In this document: piece by piece, positions 1-5,949 of the stretch
Layout: every line of letters begins with the position of its first letter
Numbering within the stretch: position 1 is the first letter of the stretch
Source: Alphaproteobacteria bacterium
GTDB lineage: Bacteria > Pseudomonadota > Alphaproteobacteria > Sphingomonadales > Rhodothalassiaceae
Reading direction: 5' to 3'
DNA: 6,263 nucleotides
NCBI GenBank assembly: GCA_003695555.1
Contig: RFIU01000096.1
Location: 1-6,263 of the forward strand
Notes under the pieces: generated by a model
What the model saw: the letters and a program-made list of their open reading frames with translations, nothing else
Told to the model about the DNA's origin: nothing
The model's database searches: none
Program-made: the position numbers and the translations under genes

Positions 1-2
1 CG

Positions 3-1193
<1,191 letters not shown>

Positions 1194-1204
1194 GAAGCGG
1201 AAGG

Positions 1205-1260
1205 CCTTGGAGGGGTCTTGACATGCGATGCATTCCATCGCATGGAAGGCCCTTCCAAGG
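1205..1260 (+). repeat. Long nested inverted repeat downstream of tuf
   Basis: The segment begins 12 bases after the tuf stop. The outer arms 1205-1219 and 1246-1260 pair over 15 positions, two of them G-U. After a small internal loop (1220-1221 opposite 1245), the inner arms CATGCGATG (1222-1230) and CATCGCATG (1236-1244) pair perfectly around the 5-base loop CATTC. The RNA would form a hairpin of about 24 base pairs. No T-tract follows directly, so it is not a textbook intrinsic terminator by itself; it may protect the tuf mRNA 3' end or act with the hairpin that follows. Its function is inferred only. Confidence 0.7.
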
Positions 1261-1305
1261 ACCGCTCGCGCGCGGATCGACCCATCCGTGCGGCGCGCGG
1301 TTTTT
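1261..1305 (+). terminator. Probable intrinsic terminator after tuf
   Basis: A GC-rich stem precedes five T residues (1301-1305). CCGC (1262-1265) pairs with GCGG (1297-1300). After a 2-base bulge, GCGC (1268-1271) pairs with GCGC (1293-1296), and GGAT (1274-1277) can pair with ATCC (1284-1287) inside the loop. It sits 68 bases after the tuf stop, where a terminator is expected if tuf is transcribed apart from tRNA-Trp-secE-nusG. The bulged stem and short T-tract keep the confidence moderate. Confidence 0.55.
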
Positions 1306-1478
1306 CGGCTGCGCGGGTGAGAGACGCTGAAAGACAGGCGGCAGAACGAAAATCGGCAGACAGGCGAATCGTTTCCGGGCGGCGAGCTGCGGGTGTTCGT
1401 CATGCCTCGGCATATTCGGATGGCCCGGTCATCGGTGAGTCGCACCGGGGTATTGTCCGGAACCGGGGGAGAGCCGGA

Positions 1479-1554
1479 AGGAGTGTAGCTCAATTGGCAG
1501 AGCACCGGTCTCCAAAACCGGGGGTTGTGGGTTCGAGTCCCGCCACTCCTGCCA
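1479..1554 (+). tRNA. trpT: tRNA-Trp (anticodon CCA)
   Basis: This is a 76-base cloverleaf with an encoded CCA end. The acceptor stem is AGGAGTG (1479-1485) with CACTCCT (1544-1550), the discriminator is G1551, and CCA is 1552-1554. The D arm is GCTC/GAGC. The anticodon stem CCGGT (1505-1509) with ACCGG (1517-1521) encloses the loop CTCCAAA, so the anticodon CCA (1512-1514) reads UGG (Trp). The variable loop is 5 bases. The T arm GTGGG/CCCGC holds the TTCGAGT loop, with one G-U pair. TCCGG (1456-1460) and CCGGA (1474-1478) can form a short stem directly before the mature 5' end. The gene lies between tuf and secE, an arrangement well known in bacteria, and may be co-transcribed with secE-nusG. 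I could not identify a convincing promoter between 1306 and 1478. Confidence 0.97.
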
Positions 1555-1714
1555 CCTGCATCCCTTCGGCGGGCCTTTCGGGCGGCTGAGGGCGGCGGCG
1601 AAGACGGGCTGCGGCATTGCAGCTGACGAGTTCGGTGTTCGACGGCATTTTGCAGGCGATTCGGCGGGCCGGACGGACGGGCAGAAAACGATCGGGAACG
1701 AAAGAGCAGACTCG

Positions 1715-1912
1715 ATGGCGATGGCTAATCCCATGGAATTCGTCCGGCAGGTCCGCCAGGAAATGCGCAAGGTCACCTGGCCCTCGGCGCGCGAGACGGC
1801 GGTGACCACCGTCATGGTGTTGATCATGGTGGCGCTGACGGCACTTTTCTTTCTGGCGGTCGATGCCGTGCTGTCCTGGGGCGTGCGCACGATTCTCGAC
1901 CTGGGAGGATGA
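1715..1912 (+). CDS. secE: Preprotein translocase subunit SecE
   Basis: SecE is the small essential subunit of the SecYEG channel in the inner membrane; it clamps the two halves of SecY. The 65-residue product is the short single-span form common in alphaproteobacteria. It has an amphipathic cytoplasmic segment with the family signature VRQEMRKVTWPSARET (13-28), including the typical KVTWP, followed by one hydrophobic span at about residues 29-53. ATG 1715 is preferred because MAMANPMEFVRQVR matches the usual N-terminus; ATG 1721 (giving MANPMEF) is also possible, and neither has a strong Shine-Dalgarno sequence (only AAAGAG at 1701-1706). The stop at 1910-1912 overlaps a GGAGGA that may help start nusG, as expected for the conserved secE-nusG pair. 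Confidence 0.95.
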   Translation: MAMANPMEFVRQVRQEMRKVTWPSARETAVTTVMVLIMVALTALFFLAVDAVLSWGVRTILDLGG

Positions 1913-1946
1913 GCCGGTGGTCGGAATGCAGGAGGATGAACGGTCG

Positions 1947-2594
1947 ATGACCGCAACGCAGGATCATACGGCGGAGGAAGCGGCGGTGGACGGGTCGCCG
2001 GCACGCGAGGAAGGCGGCGAGGCTGCGACCGATGCACAGGCTGGTGAGGAACGCCGCCGCGTTCCGGGTGCGCGCTGGTACATCATTCACGCCTATTCCG
2101 GCTTCGAGAAGAAGGTCGCCGATGCGATCCGCGAACAGGCCCGCATTCAGGGGCTCGAGCCGCTGATCGAGGACGTGGTGGTGCCGACCGAAGAGGTGGT
2201 CGAGGTCCGCAAGGGCGAGAAGCGCAAGGCCGAGCGCAAGTTCTTTCCCGGCTATGTGCTGATCCGCATGAAACTGACCGACGACACCTATCATCTCGTG
2301 CGTAATACGCCGAAGGTGAGCGGATTTCTCGGGCCGCAGGGACGTCCCACGCCGGTGCGTGATGCCGAGGCCGATCGGATCCTCAATCAGGTGAAGGAAG
2401 GCGTCGAGCGGCCGAAGCCGAAGGTGCAGTTCGAGGTCGGCGAGGAGGTCCGTGTCAAGGAAGGGCCGTTCACCTCGTTTACCGGCATGGTCGAGGAAGT
2501 GGACGAGCAGCGTGCGCGGCTCAAGGTTTCGGTTTCGATCTTCGGACGCGCGACGCCGGTGGAGCTGGAGTTCCATCAGGTCGAGAAGGTCTGA
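1947..2594 (+). CDS. nusG: Transcription termination/antitermination factor NusG
   Basis: NusG binds the RNA polymerase clamp through its N-terminal domain, and Rho or ribosomal protein S10 through its KOW domain. In the 215-residue product chosen here, the NGN domain begins at RWYIIHAYSGFEKKVADAI (43 onward) and includes RKFFPGYVLIRM and the VSGFLGPQGRP segment. The KOW domain fills about residues 162-215 (FEVGEEVRVKEGPF onward, with FGRATPVELEF). Most NusG proteins begin a few residues before the RWY motif, so about 40 Glu/Ala-rich, probably disordered residues are extra. The start is uncertain: ATG 1947 follows AGGAGG (1930-1935) with an 11-base gap; GTG 1917 follows GGAGG (1904-1908) with an 8-base gap; ATG 1926 has no well-spaced site. 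All three keep the extension, and I see no credible start nearer the NGN domain. The identity is secure, the exact 5' end is not. Confidence 0.93.
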   Translation: MTATQDHTAEEAAVDGSPAREEGGEAATDAQAGEERRRVPGARWYIIHAYSGFEKKVADAIREQARIQGLEPLIEDVVVPTEEVVEVRKGEKRKAERKFFPGYVLIRMKLTDDTYHLVRNTPKVSGFLGPQGRPTPVRDAEADRILNQVKEGVERPKPKVQFEVGEEVRVKEGPFTSFTGMVEEVDEQRARLKVSVSIFGRATPVELEFHQVEKV

Positions 2595-2790
2595 GGGTCG
2601 CAGGGATCAGAAGACGAAGGCGGCTGCCGACGCCGTTCTCATGTCGTTCCGGCGACAGGAGGAAATGTCGGCGAACACGCGCGGGAGGCTCGCCACGGCC
2701 GCAACCGCGCCCCGACGGCCGCCGGCGACGGTGTCGGCGATCCACCCGGATCGCGGGATCGTCAGGCGGCAGCAATGAGGATGGGAGACG
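2595..2790 (+). promoter_or_regulatory. nusG-rplK spacer, probable L11 operon leader
   Basis: This 196-base spacer lies where the L11 operon promoter and the L1-binding mRNA leader are found in well-studied bacteria. I could not match a -35/-10 pair or the L1 target with confidence. Visible structure: GGCGACA (2651-2657) and TGTCGGC (2666-2672) are nearly complementary (CGACA with TGTCG) around an AGGAGG, so that internal Shine-Dalgarno could be presented in a hairpin loop. There is no intrinsic terminator, so readthrough from nusG into rplK is possible. The regulatory role is inferred from position. Confidence 0.35.
2665..2778 (+). other. Possible short leader ORF upstream of rplK (37 codons)
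   Basis: The ATG at 2665 comes 2 bases after a perfect AGGAGG (2657-2662), and the frame ends at TGA 2776-2778, 12 bases before the rplK start. The product would be a basic, Arg/Ala-rich 37-residue peptide beginning MSANTRGRLATAAT. The Shine-Dalgarno spacing is shorter than ideal, the composition is what random GC-rich sequence gives, and I recognise no family. It could be a chance ORF or a translated leader coupled to rplK. Low confidence. Confidence 0.18.
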
Positions 2791-3222
2791 ATGGCAAAGA
2801 AGATCACGGGATACATCAAGCTTCAGGTGCCGGCCGGCGCCGCCAATCCGTCGCCGCCGATCGGGCCGGCGCTCGGTCAGCGCGGCGTCAACATCATGGA
2901 GTTCTGCAAGGCGTTCAATGCGGCGACCGAGAAGATGGAGCGCGGCGTGCCGCTGCCGACCATCATAACGGTCTATGGGGACCGTTCCTTCAGCTTCGAG
3001 GTCAAGACCCCGCCGGCAAGCTATCTGCTAAAGCGCGCCGCTGGAATCCAGAAGGGTTCGTCCGAGGCCGGCAAGAAGCCGGTCGGCAAGGTGACCGCCG
3101 ATCAGCTGCGCGAGATCGCCGAAGCCAAGATGAAGGATCTCAACACCGACGACATCGACGCGGCGGTTCGGATCATCGCCGGTTCGGCCCGCTCGATGGG
3201 CCTCGAAGTGGAGGGCCTGTGA
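2791..3222 (+). CDS. rplK: 50S ribosomal protein L11
   Basis: L11 binds the GTPase-associated region of 23S rRNA at the base of the L7/L12 stalk, takes part in factor binding and in RelA activation, and is the classical thiostrepton-site protein. The 143-residue product is of normal length. The N-terminal domain shows GYIKLQVPAGAANPSPPIGP (7-26), with the conserved Pro22-Pro23, then ALGQRGVNIMEFCKAFNA (27-44). The linker has KTPPASYLLKRAAGI, and the RNA-binding C-terminal domain ends in the L11 signature VRIIAGSARSMGLEV (126-140). ATG 2791 is preceded by GAGGATGGGAG. The stop at 3220-3222 is 1 base before the rplA ATG, so the two are almost certainly translationally coupled, as in the classical L11 operon. 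Confidence 0.98.
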   Translation: MAKKITGYIKLQVPAGAANPSPPIGPALGQRGVNIMEFCKAFNAATEKMERGVPLPTIITVYGDRSFSFEVKTPPASYLLKRAAGIQKGSSEAGKKPVGKVTADQLREIAEAKMKDLNTDDIDAAVRIIAGSARSMGLEVEGL

Positions 3223-3223
3223 G

Positions 3224-3934
3224 ATGGGACGGATCAGCAAGCGCATGAAGGAAATCCGCAGCCGGGTCGAGCCCGGCAAGGTCTATGACCTCAAGGAGGC
3301 GATCCGGATTCTCAAGGACCTCAAGAAGACCGGTTTCGACGAGACCGTCGAGGTGTCGATGAATCTCGGCGTCGATCCGCGCCACGCCGATCAGATGGTG
3401 CGCGGCATGGTCAGCCTGCCGCACGGGACCGGCAAGCCGGTCCGTGTCGCTGTCTTCGCCAAGGGGCCGAAGGCCGAGGAGGCCGAGGCGGCCGGTGCCG
3501 ACCGGGTCGGGGCCGAAGATCTCGCCGAGGAGCTGAAGTCTGGCGATATTCCCTATGACCGGATCATCGCCACCCCCGACATGATGGGCGTGGTCGGCCG
3601 GCTGGGACGGATCCTCGGCCCGCGTGGTCTGATGCCGAACCCGAAGCTCGGCACCGTGACGATGGATGTCGCCAAGGCGGTGAAGGAAGCCAAGGCTGGC
3701 CAGGTCCAGTACCGGACTGAAAAGGCAGGCATCGTTCATGCCGGTGTCGGCAAGCTCAGCTTCGATGATGACCGGATCGCCGACAATGTGCGCGCCTTTG
3801 TTGACGCCGTGCTGCGCGCCAAGCCGTCCGGTGCGAAGGGCCAGTACGTCAAGAAGGTTTCGATTTCATCGACGATGGGGCCGGGTCTTCCGGTCGATCT
3901 CGCCAGCATCGTCGAAGAGAACGCAGCGGCCTGA
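3224..3934 (+). CDS. rplA: 50S ribosomal protein L1
   Basis: L1 forms the mobile stalk near the ribosomal E site and helps move deacylated tRNA out. In many bacteria it also represses its own operon by binding the rplK leader mRNA. The 236-residue product is of typical length. The family signature GRLGRILGPRGLMPNPKLGT (125-144) is complete. It is flanked by the domain II region from about residue 68 (GTGKPVRVAVFAKG) and the domain I return strands (GKLSFDDDRIADNV and YVKKVSISSTMGPGLPVDL). The ATG is 1 base after the rplK stop, and no strong Shine-Dalgarno lies in between, which supports coupling. Codon use is rich in GCC, ATC and CTC, unlike the 5' part of tuf. Confidence 0.98.
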   Translation: MGRISKRMKEIRSRVEPGKVYDLKEAIRILKDLKKTGFDETVEVSMNLGVDPRHADQMVRGMVSLPHGTGKPVRVAVFAKGPKAEEAEAAGADRVGAEDLAEELKSGDIPYDRIIATPDMMGVVGRLGRILGPRGLMPNPKLGTVTMDVAKAVKEAKAGQVQYRTEKAGIVHAGVGKLSFDDDRIADNVRAFVDAVLRAKPSGAKGQYVKKVSISSTMGPGLPVDLASIVEENAAA

Positions 3935-3947
3935 TCGCCGCGTCCAT

Positions 3948-3974
3948 CTGCCCGACTGAAGGATGGTCGGGCAG
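3948..3974 (+). repeat. Perfect hairpin 13 bases after rplA
   Basis: CTGCCCGAC (3948-3956) and GTCGGGCAG (3966-3974) form a perfect 9-bp stem around a 9-base loop whose ends can add a T-G pair. No T-tract follows directly; a second small hairpin with a T-tract begins at 3975. It may stabilise the rplKA mRNA 3' end or be part of a compound terminator. Confidence 0.6.
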
Positions 3975-3994
3975 GGCAAGACAGTTGCCTTTTT
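3975..3994 (+). terminator. Possible intrinsic terminator or attenuator after rplA
   Basis: GGCAA (3975-3979), loop GACAG, and TTGCC (3985-3989) are followed at once by five T residues (3990-3994). The layout is that of an intrinsic terminator, but the stem is only 5 bp (7 with G3974-T3990 and A3973-T3991). Partial termination here would separate rplKA from rplJL. The TTGCC arm and the T-tract also belong to the left arm of a longer inverted repeat (3987-4027), so the two folds exclude each other. Confidence 0.42.
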
Positions 3995-4027
3995 CGCAGG
4001 AGCCTCCGGGTTTCCTGCGAAAAAGGC
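3987..4027 (+). repeat. Perfect 14-bp inverted repeat in the rplA-rplJ spacer
   Basis: GCCTTTTTCGCAGG (3987-4000) and CCTGCGAAAAAGGC (4014-4027) are exact reverse complements around a 13-base loop (A4001 and T4013 can add a pair). The T5 lies in the left arm and the A5 in the right, the opposite of a bidirectional terminator. In RNA this is a stable stem of about 15 bp, which could be an RNase III-type processing site or a structural leader element. The repeat is certain, the role is not. Confidence 0.75.
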
Positions 4028-4449
4028 CGAGAGAAGGAAACGGAATTTTCGCGCCGCCCCGTAAGGCGGTCCGCAAGGCGACCAGCAAGGACCTCATCCC
4101 TCCTTGTCGCTGCCGGACATTTTCTTCGGGAAAGCGCGAAAAACAGCGGTGACGAGAAACGATCCCGTGTCCGCGCGCGCCGGCAGGCGTCGTGGACGGC
4201 GGACAAGCGGTTCTCCTCTCGCCGCGGACACTGTCCGAGATTGCAGGTGACCCGCCGGCATCGGTGGCTGGAGACGCGGTTCGTCGATCGAGCGGTTTCC
4301 ATCCCGGGTGACGGCGGGGCCGAAGAGCCCCCCGGGGCGGCCTGCATGAGACGGGGTTGCGGATGAGCGGGGGAACGGCTTCGGCCTTTCCCCTCGCCGG
4401 GTTCGATGCGTCGGCTGGCCGACGGTTCGCCCCCGGTGCCGCCATTCCC

Positions 4450-4469
4450 CCGGACAGCAGGGTGTCCGG
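4450..4469 (+). repeat. Inverted repeat CCGGACA/TGTCCGG upstream of rplJ
   Basis: A perfect 7-bp stem (4450-4456 with 4463-4469) encloses a 6-base GCAGGG loop, ending 120 bases before the rplJ start. It is one of several CGGACA/TGTCCG copies in this spacer. It could be a leader hairpin or a dyad operator; I cannot tell which. Confidence 0.5.
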
Positions 4470-4574
4470 ATTCGTTTCGGTGTGCGCCATGCCGGCAGGG
4501 TGCGGCGTGCAAGGCGAGCGGAAACGGATGCCTGGTGCAAGGCGTGGAACGATGGTCGTTCCCGCCATCAAGTG

Positions 4575-4581
4575 AAGGAGG
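4575..4581 (+). promoter_or_regulatory. Strong ribosome binding site that sets the rplJ GTG start
   Basis: AAGGAGG ends 8 bases before GTG 4590. The frame stays open upstream (back to an ATG at 4482), but only the GTG gives both a good Shine-Dalgarno and the family N-terminus (V/M)DRAQKKEW, so it decides the start. Confidence 0.85.
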
Positions 4582-4589
4582 CGAAAAGC

Positions 4590-5108
4590 GTGGATCGAGC
4601 CCAGAAGAAGGAATGGGTCGCGTCTTTGCACGACGTCTTCTCGGCGATGCCCGTGGTGGTGGTCACCCACTATCAGGGCCTTACCGTCGCCGAGATGTCC
4701 GAGCTTCGCCGTCGCATGCGCGAGGCCGGAGGCCATTTCAAGGTCACCAAGAACCGGCTCACCAAGCTTGCGCTTCAAGGCACCCCTTCCGAAGCCATTG
4801 CGGACCTGTTTCAGGGACCGACCGCAATCGGTTTTTCGGAAGATCCGGTGGCGGCACCGAAGGTGCTGGCCAAGTTCGCCAAGGAAAACGAGAAGCTCGT
4901 GGTTCTTGGCGGCGCGCTGGAAGGACGCGTGCTGGACGCCGATGGCGTCAAGGCGCTCGCCGACCTGCCCTCGCTCGATGAACTCAGGGCCAGGCTCGTG
5001 GGTCTGCTTCAGACCCCGGCCCAGCGGATCGCGAGCGTGCTGCAGGCGCCGGGCGGACAGCTAGCGCGGATCCTTTCGGCCCATGCCGAGAAGCAGCAGG
5101 CGGCGTGA
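4590..5108 (+). CDS. rplJ: 50S ribosomal protein L10
   Basis: L10 anchors the L7/L12 dimers to the ribosome, forming the stalk that recruits translation factors; with L7/L12 bound it also represses its own mRNA in many bacteria. Starting at GTG 4590 gives 172 residues, normal for the family. The N-terminus MDRAQKKEWVASL and the PVVVVTHYQGLTVAEMSELR segment (21-40) are typical, followed by KVTKNRLTKLAL (51-62) of the rRNA-binding domain. The C-terminal region from about residue 128 (SLDELRARLVGLLQTPAQRI onward) is the helical platform that binds L12 dimers. The gene follows a 655-base gap after rplA, so it probably has its own promoter, and precedes rplL, the usual order. The frame extends 36 codons upstream as Arg-rich sequence, rejected as coding. 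Confidence 0.96.
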   Translation: MDRAQKKEWVASLHDVFSAMPVVVVTHYQGLTVAEMSELRRRMREAGGHFKVTKNRLTKLALQGTPSEAIADLFQGPTAIGFSEDPVAAPKVLAKFAKENEKLVVLGGALEGRVLDADGVKALADLPSLDELRARLVGLLQTPAQRIASVLQAPGGQLARILSAHAEKQQAA

Positions 5109-5180
5109 GCTGCTGAAGCGGACGGCCGACGGGCGGGCATCAGCCGGTCCGCAGGTCATCTTCAATGAGGGTGGGGCGCG

Positions 5181-5270
5181 ATGAACGGGCCCTGCGTGAT
5201 GAACGAACCCAGGCGAATGGCCGCCGGCGTCAATGGCACGGTGGTCGATATGGAGAAGAGCAATGGCTGA
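5181..5270 (+). other. Short ORF overlapping the rplL start (29 codons)
   Basis: ATG 5181 opens a 29-residue frame (MNGPCVMNEPRRM...) in the rplJ-rplL spacer; it ends at TGA 5268-5270, so its last 8 bases overlap the first 8 of rplL. GAGGGTGGGG just upstream could serve as a weak ribosome binding site. If translated, it would bring ribosomes to the rplL start. No family is recognised and the spacer has several other ATG codons, so chance is the default explanation. Confidence 0.2.
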
Positions 5271-5640
5271 TTTGGAAAAGATCGTTGACGAACTCTCGCA
5301 GCTGACCGTCATGGAAGCGGCCGAGCTGTCGAAGATGCTGGAAGAGAAGTGGGGTGTTTCGGCTGCCGCGCCGGTGGCGGTCGCCGCCGTGCCGGGTGCC
5401 GCAGGTGGCGCCGAGGCGGCAGAGGAAAAGACCGAGTTCGACGTCATCCTTGCCTCCATCGGTGACAAGAAGATCAATGTCATCAAGGAGGTCCGCGCGA
5501 TCACTGGTCTCGGCCTGAAGGAGGCCAAGGAGCTGGTCGAATCTGCGCCGAAGGCGATCAAGGAGGCCGTCTCGAAGGAGGAGGCCGAGGAGATCAAGAA
5601 GAAGCTGGAAGAAGCCGGGGCGACCGTCGAGGTCAAATAA
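5263..5640 (+). CDS. rplL: 50S ribosomal protein L7/L12
   Basis: L7/L12 is the multicopy stalk protein whose C-terminal domain contacts EF-Tu, EF-G, IF2 and release factors. The 125-residue product shows the three expected parts: the N-terminal dimerisation domain MADLEKIVDELSQLTVMEAA (1-20) running to about residue 32, an Ala/Gly/Pro/Val-rich hinge (about 33-53), and the C-terminal domain from EKTEFDVIL (55), with KKINVIKEVRAITGLGLKEA (69-88), KELVESAPK (89-97) and the ending GATVEVK. The start at ATG 5263 is chosen over the in-frame ATG 5233 because MADLEKIVDEL is the family N-terminus and GGAGAAG (5252-5258) lies just before it. The 154-base gap after rplJ has no terminator, so co-transcription with rplJ is expected. 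Confidence 0.98.
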   Translation: MADLEKIVDELSQLTVMEAAELSKMLEEKWGVSAAAPVAVAAVPGAAGGAEAAEEKTEFDVILASIGDKKINVIKEVRAITGLGLKEAKELVESAPKAIKEAVSKEEAEEIKKKLEEAGATVEVK

Positions 5641-5949
5641 CCGCCTTGCGGCTCGTGCGATGCTGCCCGGGACCCAGCTTCGGGCAAACGAATGGCTGGG
5701 GGCGGATCCGGTCCGTCCCCGGCCTTGCGCCGTCTTTTCCGGCCGATGATGCGCCAAGGGGTGCAGGCGGCGTGCAAGGACGGACGGGATGCAGGCCGAT
5801 CGGCGGACCGCAGGGGTCCGCGACGGCGAGGATTTGGAAGGCCGGACGGTTGCCGGCGGCATGGCAGCGGGTGAAGGGGAGGCTTCCCCCCACCCGTGCA
5901 GCAGGCGGCAGACGTTCGGGACTGGAATCAGACAAGACGAGGGCGAAGC
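5641..5949 (+). other. rplL-rpoB spacer with hairpins, no gene seen
   Basis: This 309-base stretch has no convincing coding region and no hairpin followed by a T-tract. Stems seen: TGCCCG/CGGGCA (5664-5669 with 5681-5686); the competing CCCAGC/GCTGGG (5673-5678 with 5695-5700); GCGGACC/GGTCCGC (5803-5809 with 5815-5821), a perfect 7-bp stem with a GCAGG loop; and the stronger hairpin at 5868-5896. In Escherichia coli the rplL-rpoB interval holds a partial attenuator and an RNase III site that set the ratio of r-protein to polymerase; a similar role here is inferred from position and structure. Confidence 0.5.
5868..5896 (+). repeat. Two-part GC-rich hairpin upstream of rpoB
   Basis: CGGGTG (5868-5873) pairs with CACCCG (5891-5896). 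Inside, after a small internal loop, GGGGA (5876-5880) pairs with TCCCC (5885-5889) around a 4-base GGCT loop. It ends 53 bases before the rpoB ATG. It lacks a T-tract, so an mRNA processing or pausing role is more likely than full termination; this is an inference. Confidence 0.6.

Larger units (their letters stand above)
4028..4589 (+). promoter_or_regulatory. rplJ upstream region (probable promoter and L10 leader), no convincing gene
   Basis: This is the rest of the 655-base rplA-rplJ gap. In studied bacteria this interval holds the rplJL(-rpoBC) promoter and the mRNA leader bound by the L10-L7/L12 complex. I cannot pin down a -35/-10 pair or a kink-turn L10 site by eye. Visible structures: CCGCC/GGCGG (4054-4058 with 4065-4069), CAAGGA/TCCTTG (4086-4091 with 4101-4106), TGTCCGC/GCGGACA (4168-4174 with 4199-4205), CGGAC/GTCCG (4225-4229 with 4233-4237), GGGGC/GCCCC (4316-4320 with 4327-4331) and CCGGACA/TGTCCGG (4450-4456 with 4463-4469). 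Open frames on both strands here read as Arg/Pro/Ala-rich chance translations with no recognisable domain. Confidence 0.45.

Noticed and set aside
1218..1246. TTGACA (1218-1223), a perfect -35-like hexamer after tuf
   Set aside because: At 17 bases spacing the -10 position reads CATGGA, far from TATAAT, and the whole segment lies inside the long hairpin. Probably chance.
1331..1366. Direct repeat AGACAGGCG (1331-1339 and 1358-1366) upstream of tRNA-Trp
   Set aside because: Only nine bases, two copies, and no link to a promoter; most likely chance.
1218..1589. A 123-codon + strand ORF containing SVAQLAEHRSPKPGVVGSS
   Set aside because: That stretch is the translation of the tRNA-Trp gene, a common source of false hypothetical proteins. 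The rest of the frame crosses the terminator region and is Arg-rich with no domain.
1429..2037. A 202-codon minus strand ORF containing RDSNPQPPVLETGALPIELH
   Set aside because: The motif is the antisense translation of the tRNA, another frequent annotation artefact; the remainder is antisense to secE and nusG.
4357..4575. A 72-codon + strand ORF (TTG start) ending just before the rplJ ribosome binding site
   Set aside because: The start is weak, the composition is that of spacer DNA and no family is recognised; its stop position next to rplJ is not enough to call it a gene.
4482..4589. Upstream extension of rplJ to ATG 4482
   Set aside because: It would add 36 Arg-rich residues not found in L10. 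GTG 4590 has AAGGAGG at good spacing and gives the family N-terminus.
3736..4778. Long minus strand ORFs (3736-4512, 3849-4778, 4094-4540) across the rplA-rplJ spacer
   Set aside because: They run antisense into rplA or rplJ, are Arg/Pro/Ser-rich, and show no domain or ribosome binding site; long chance frames are expected in GC-rich DNA.
5233..5262. Upstream extension of rplL to ATG 5233
   Set aside because: It adds MARWSIWRRA, which is foreign to L7/L12; ATG 5263 has GGAGAAG at good spacing and yields the standard N-terminus.
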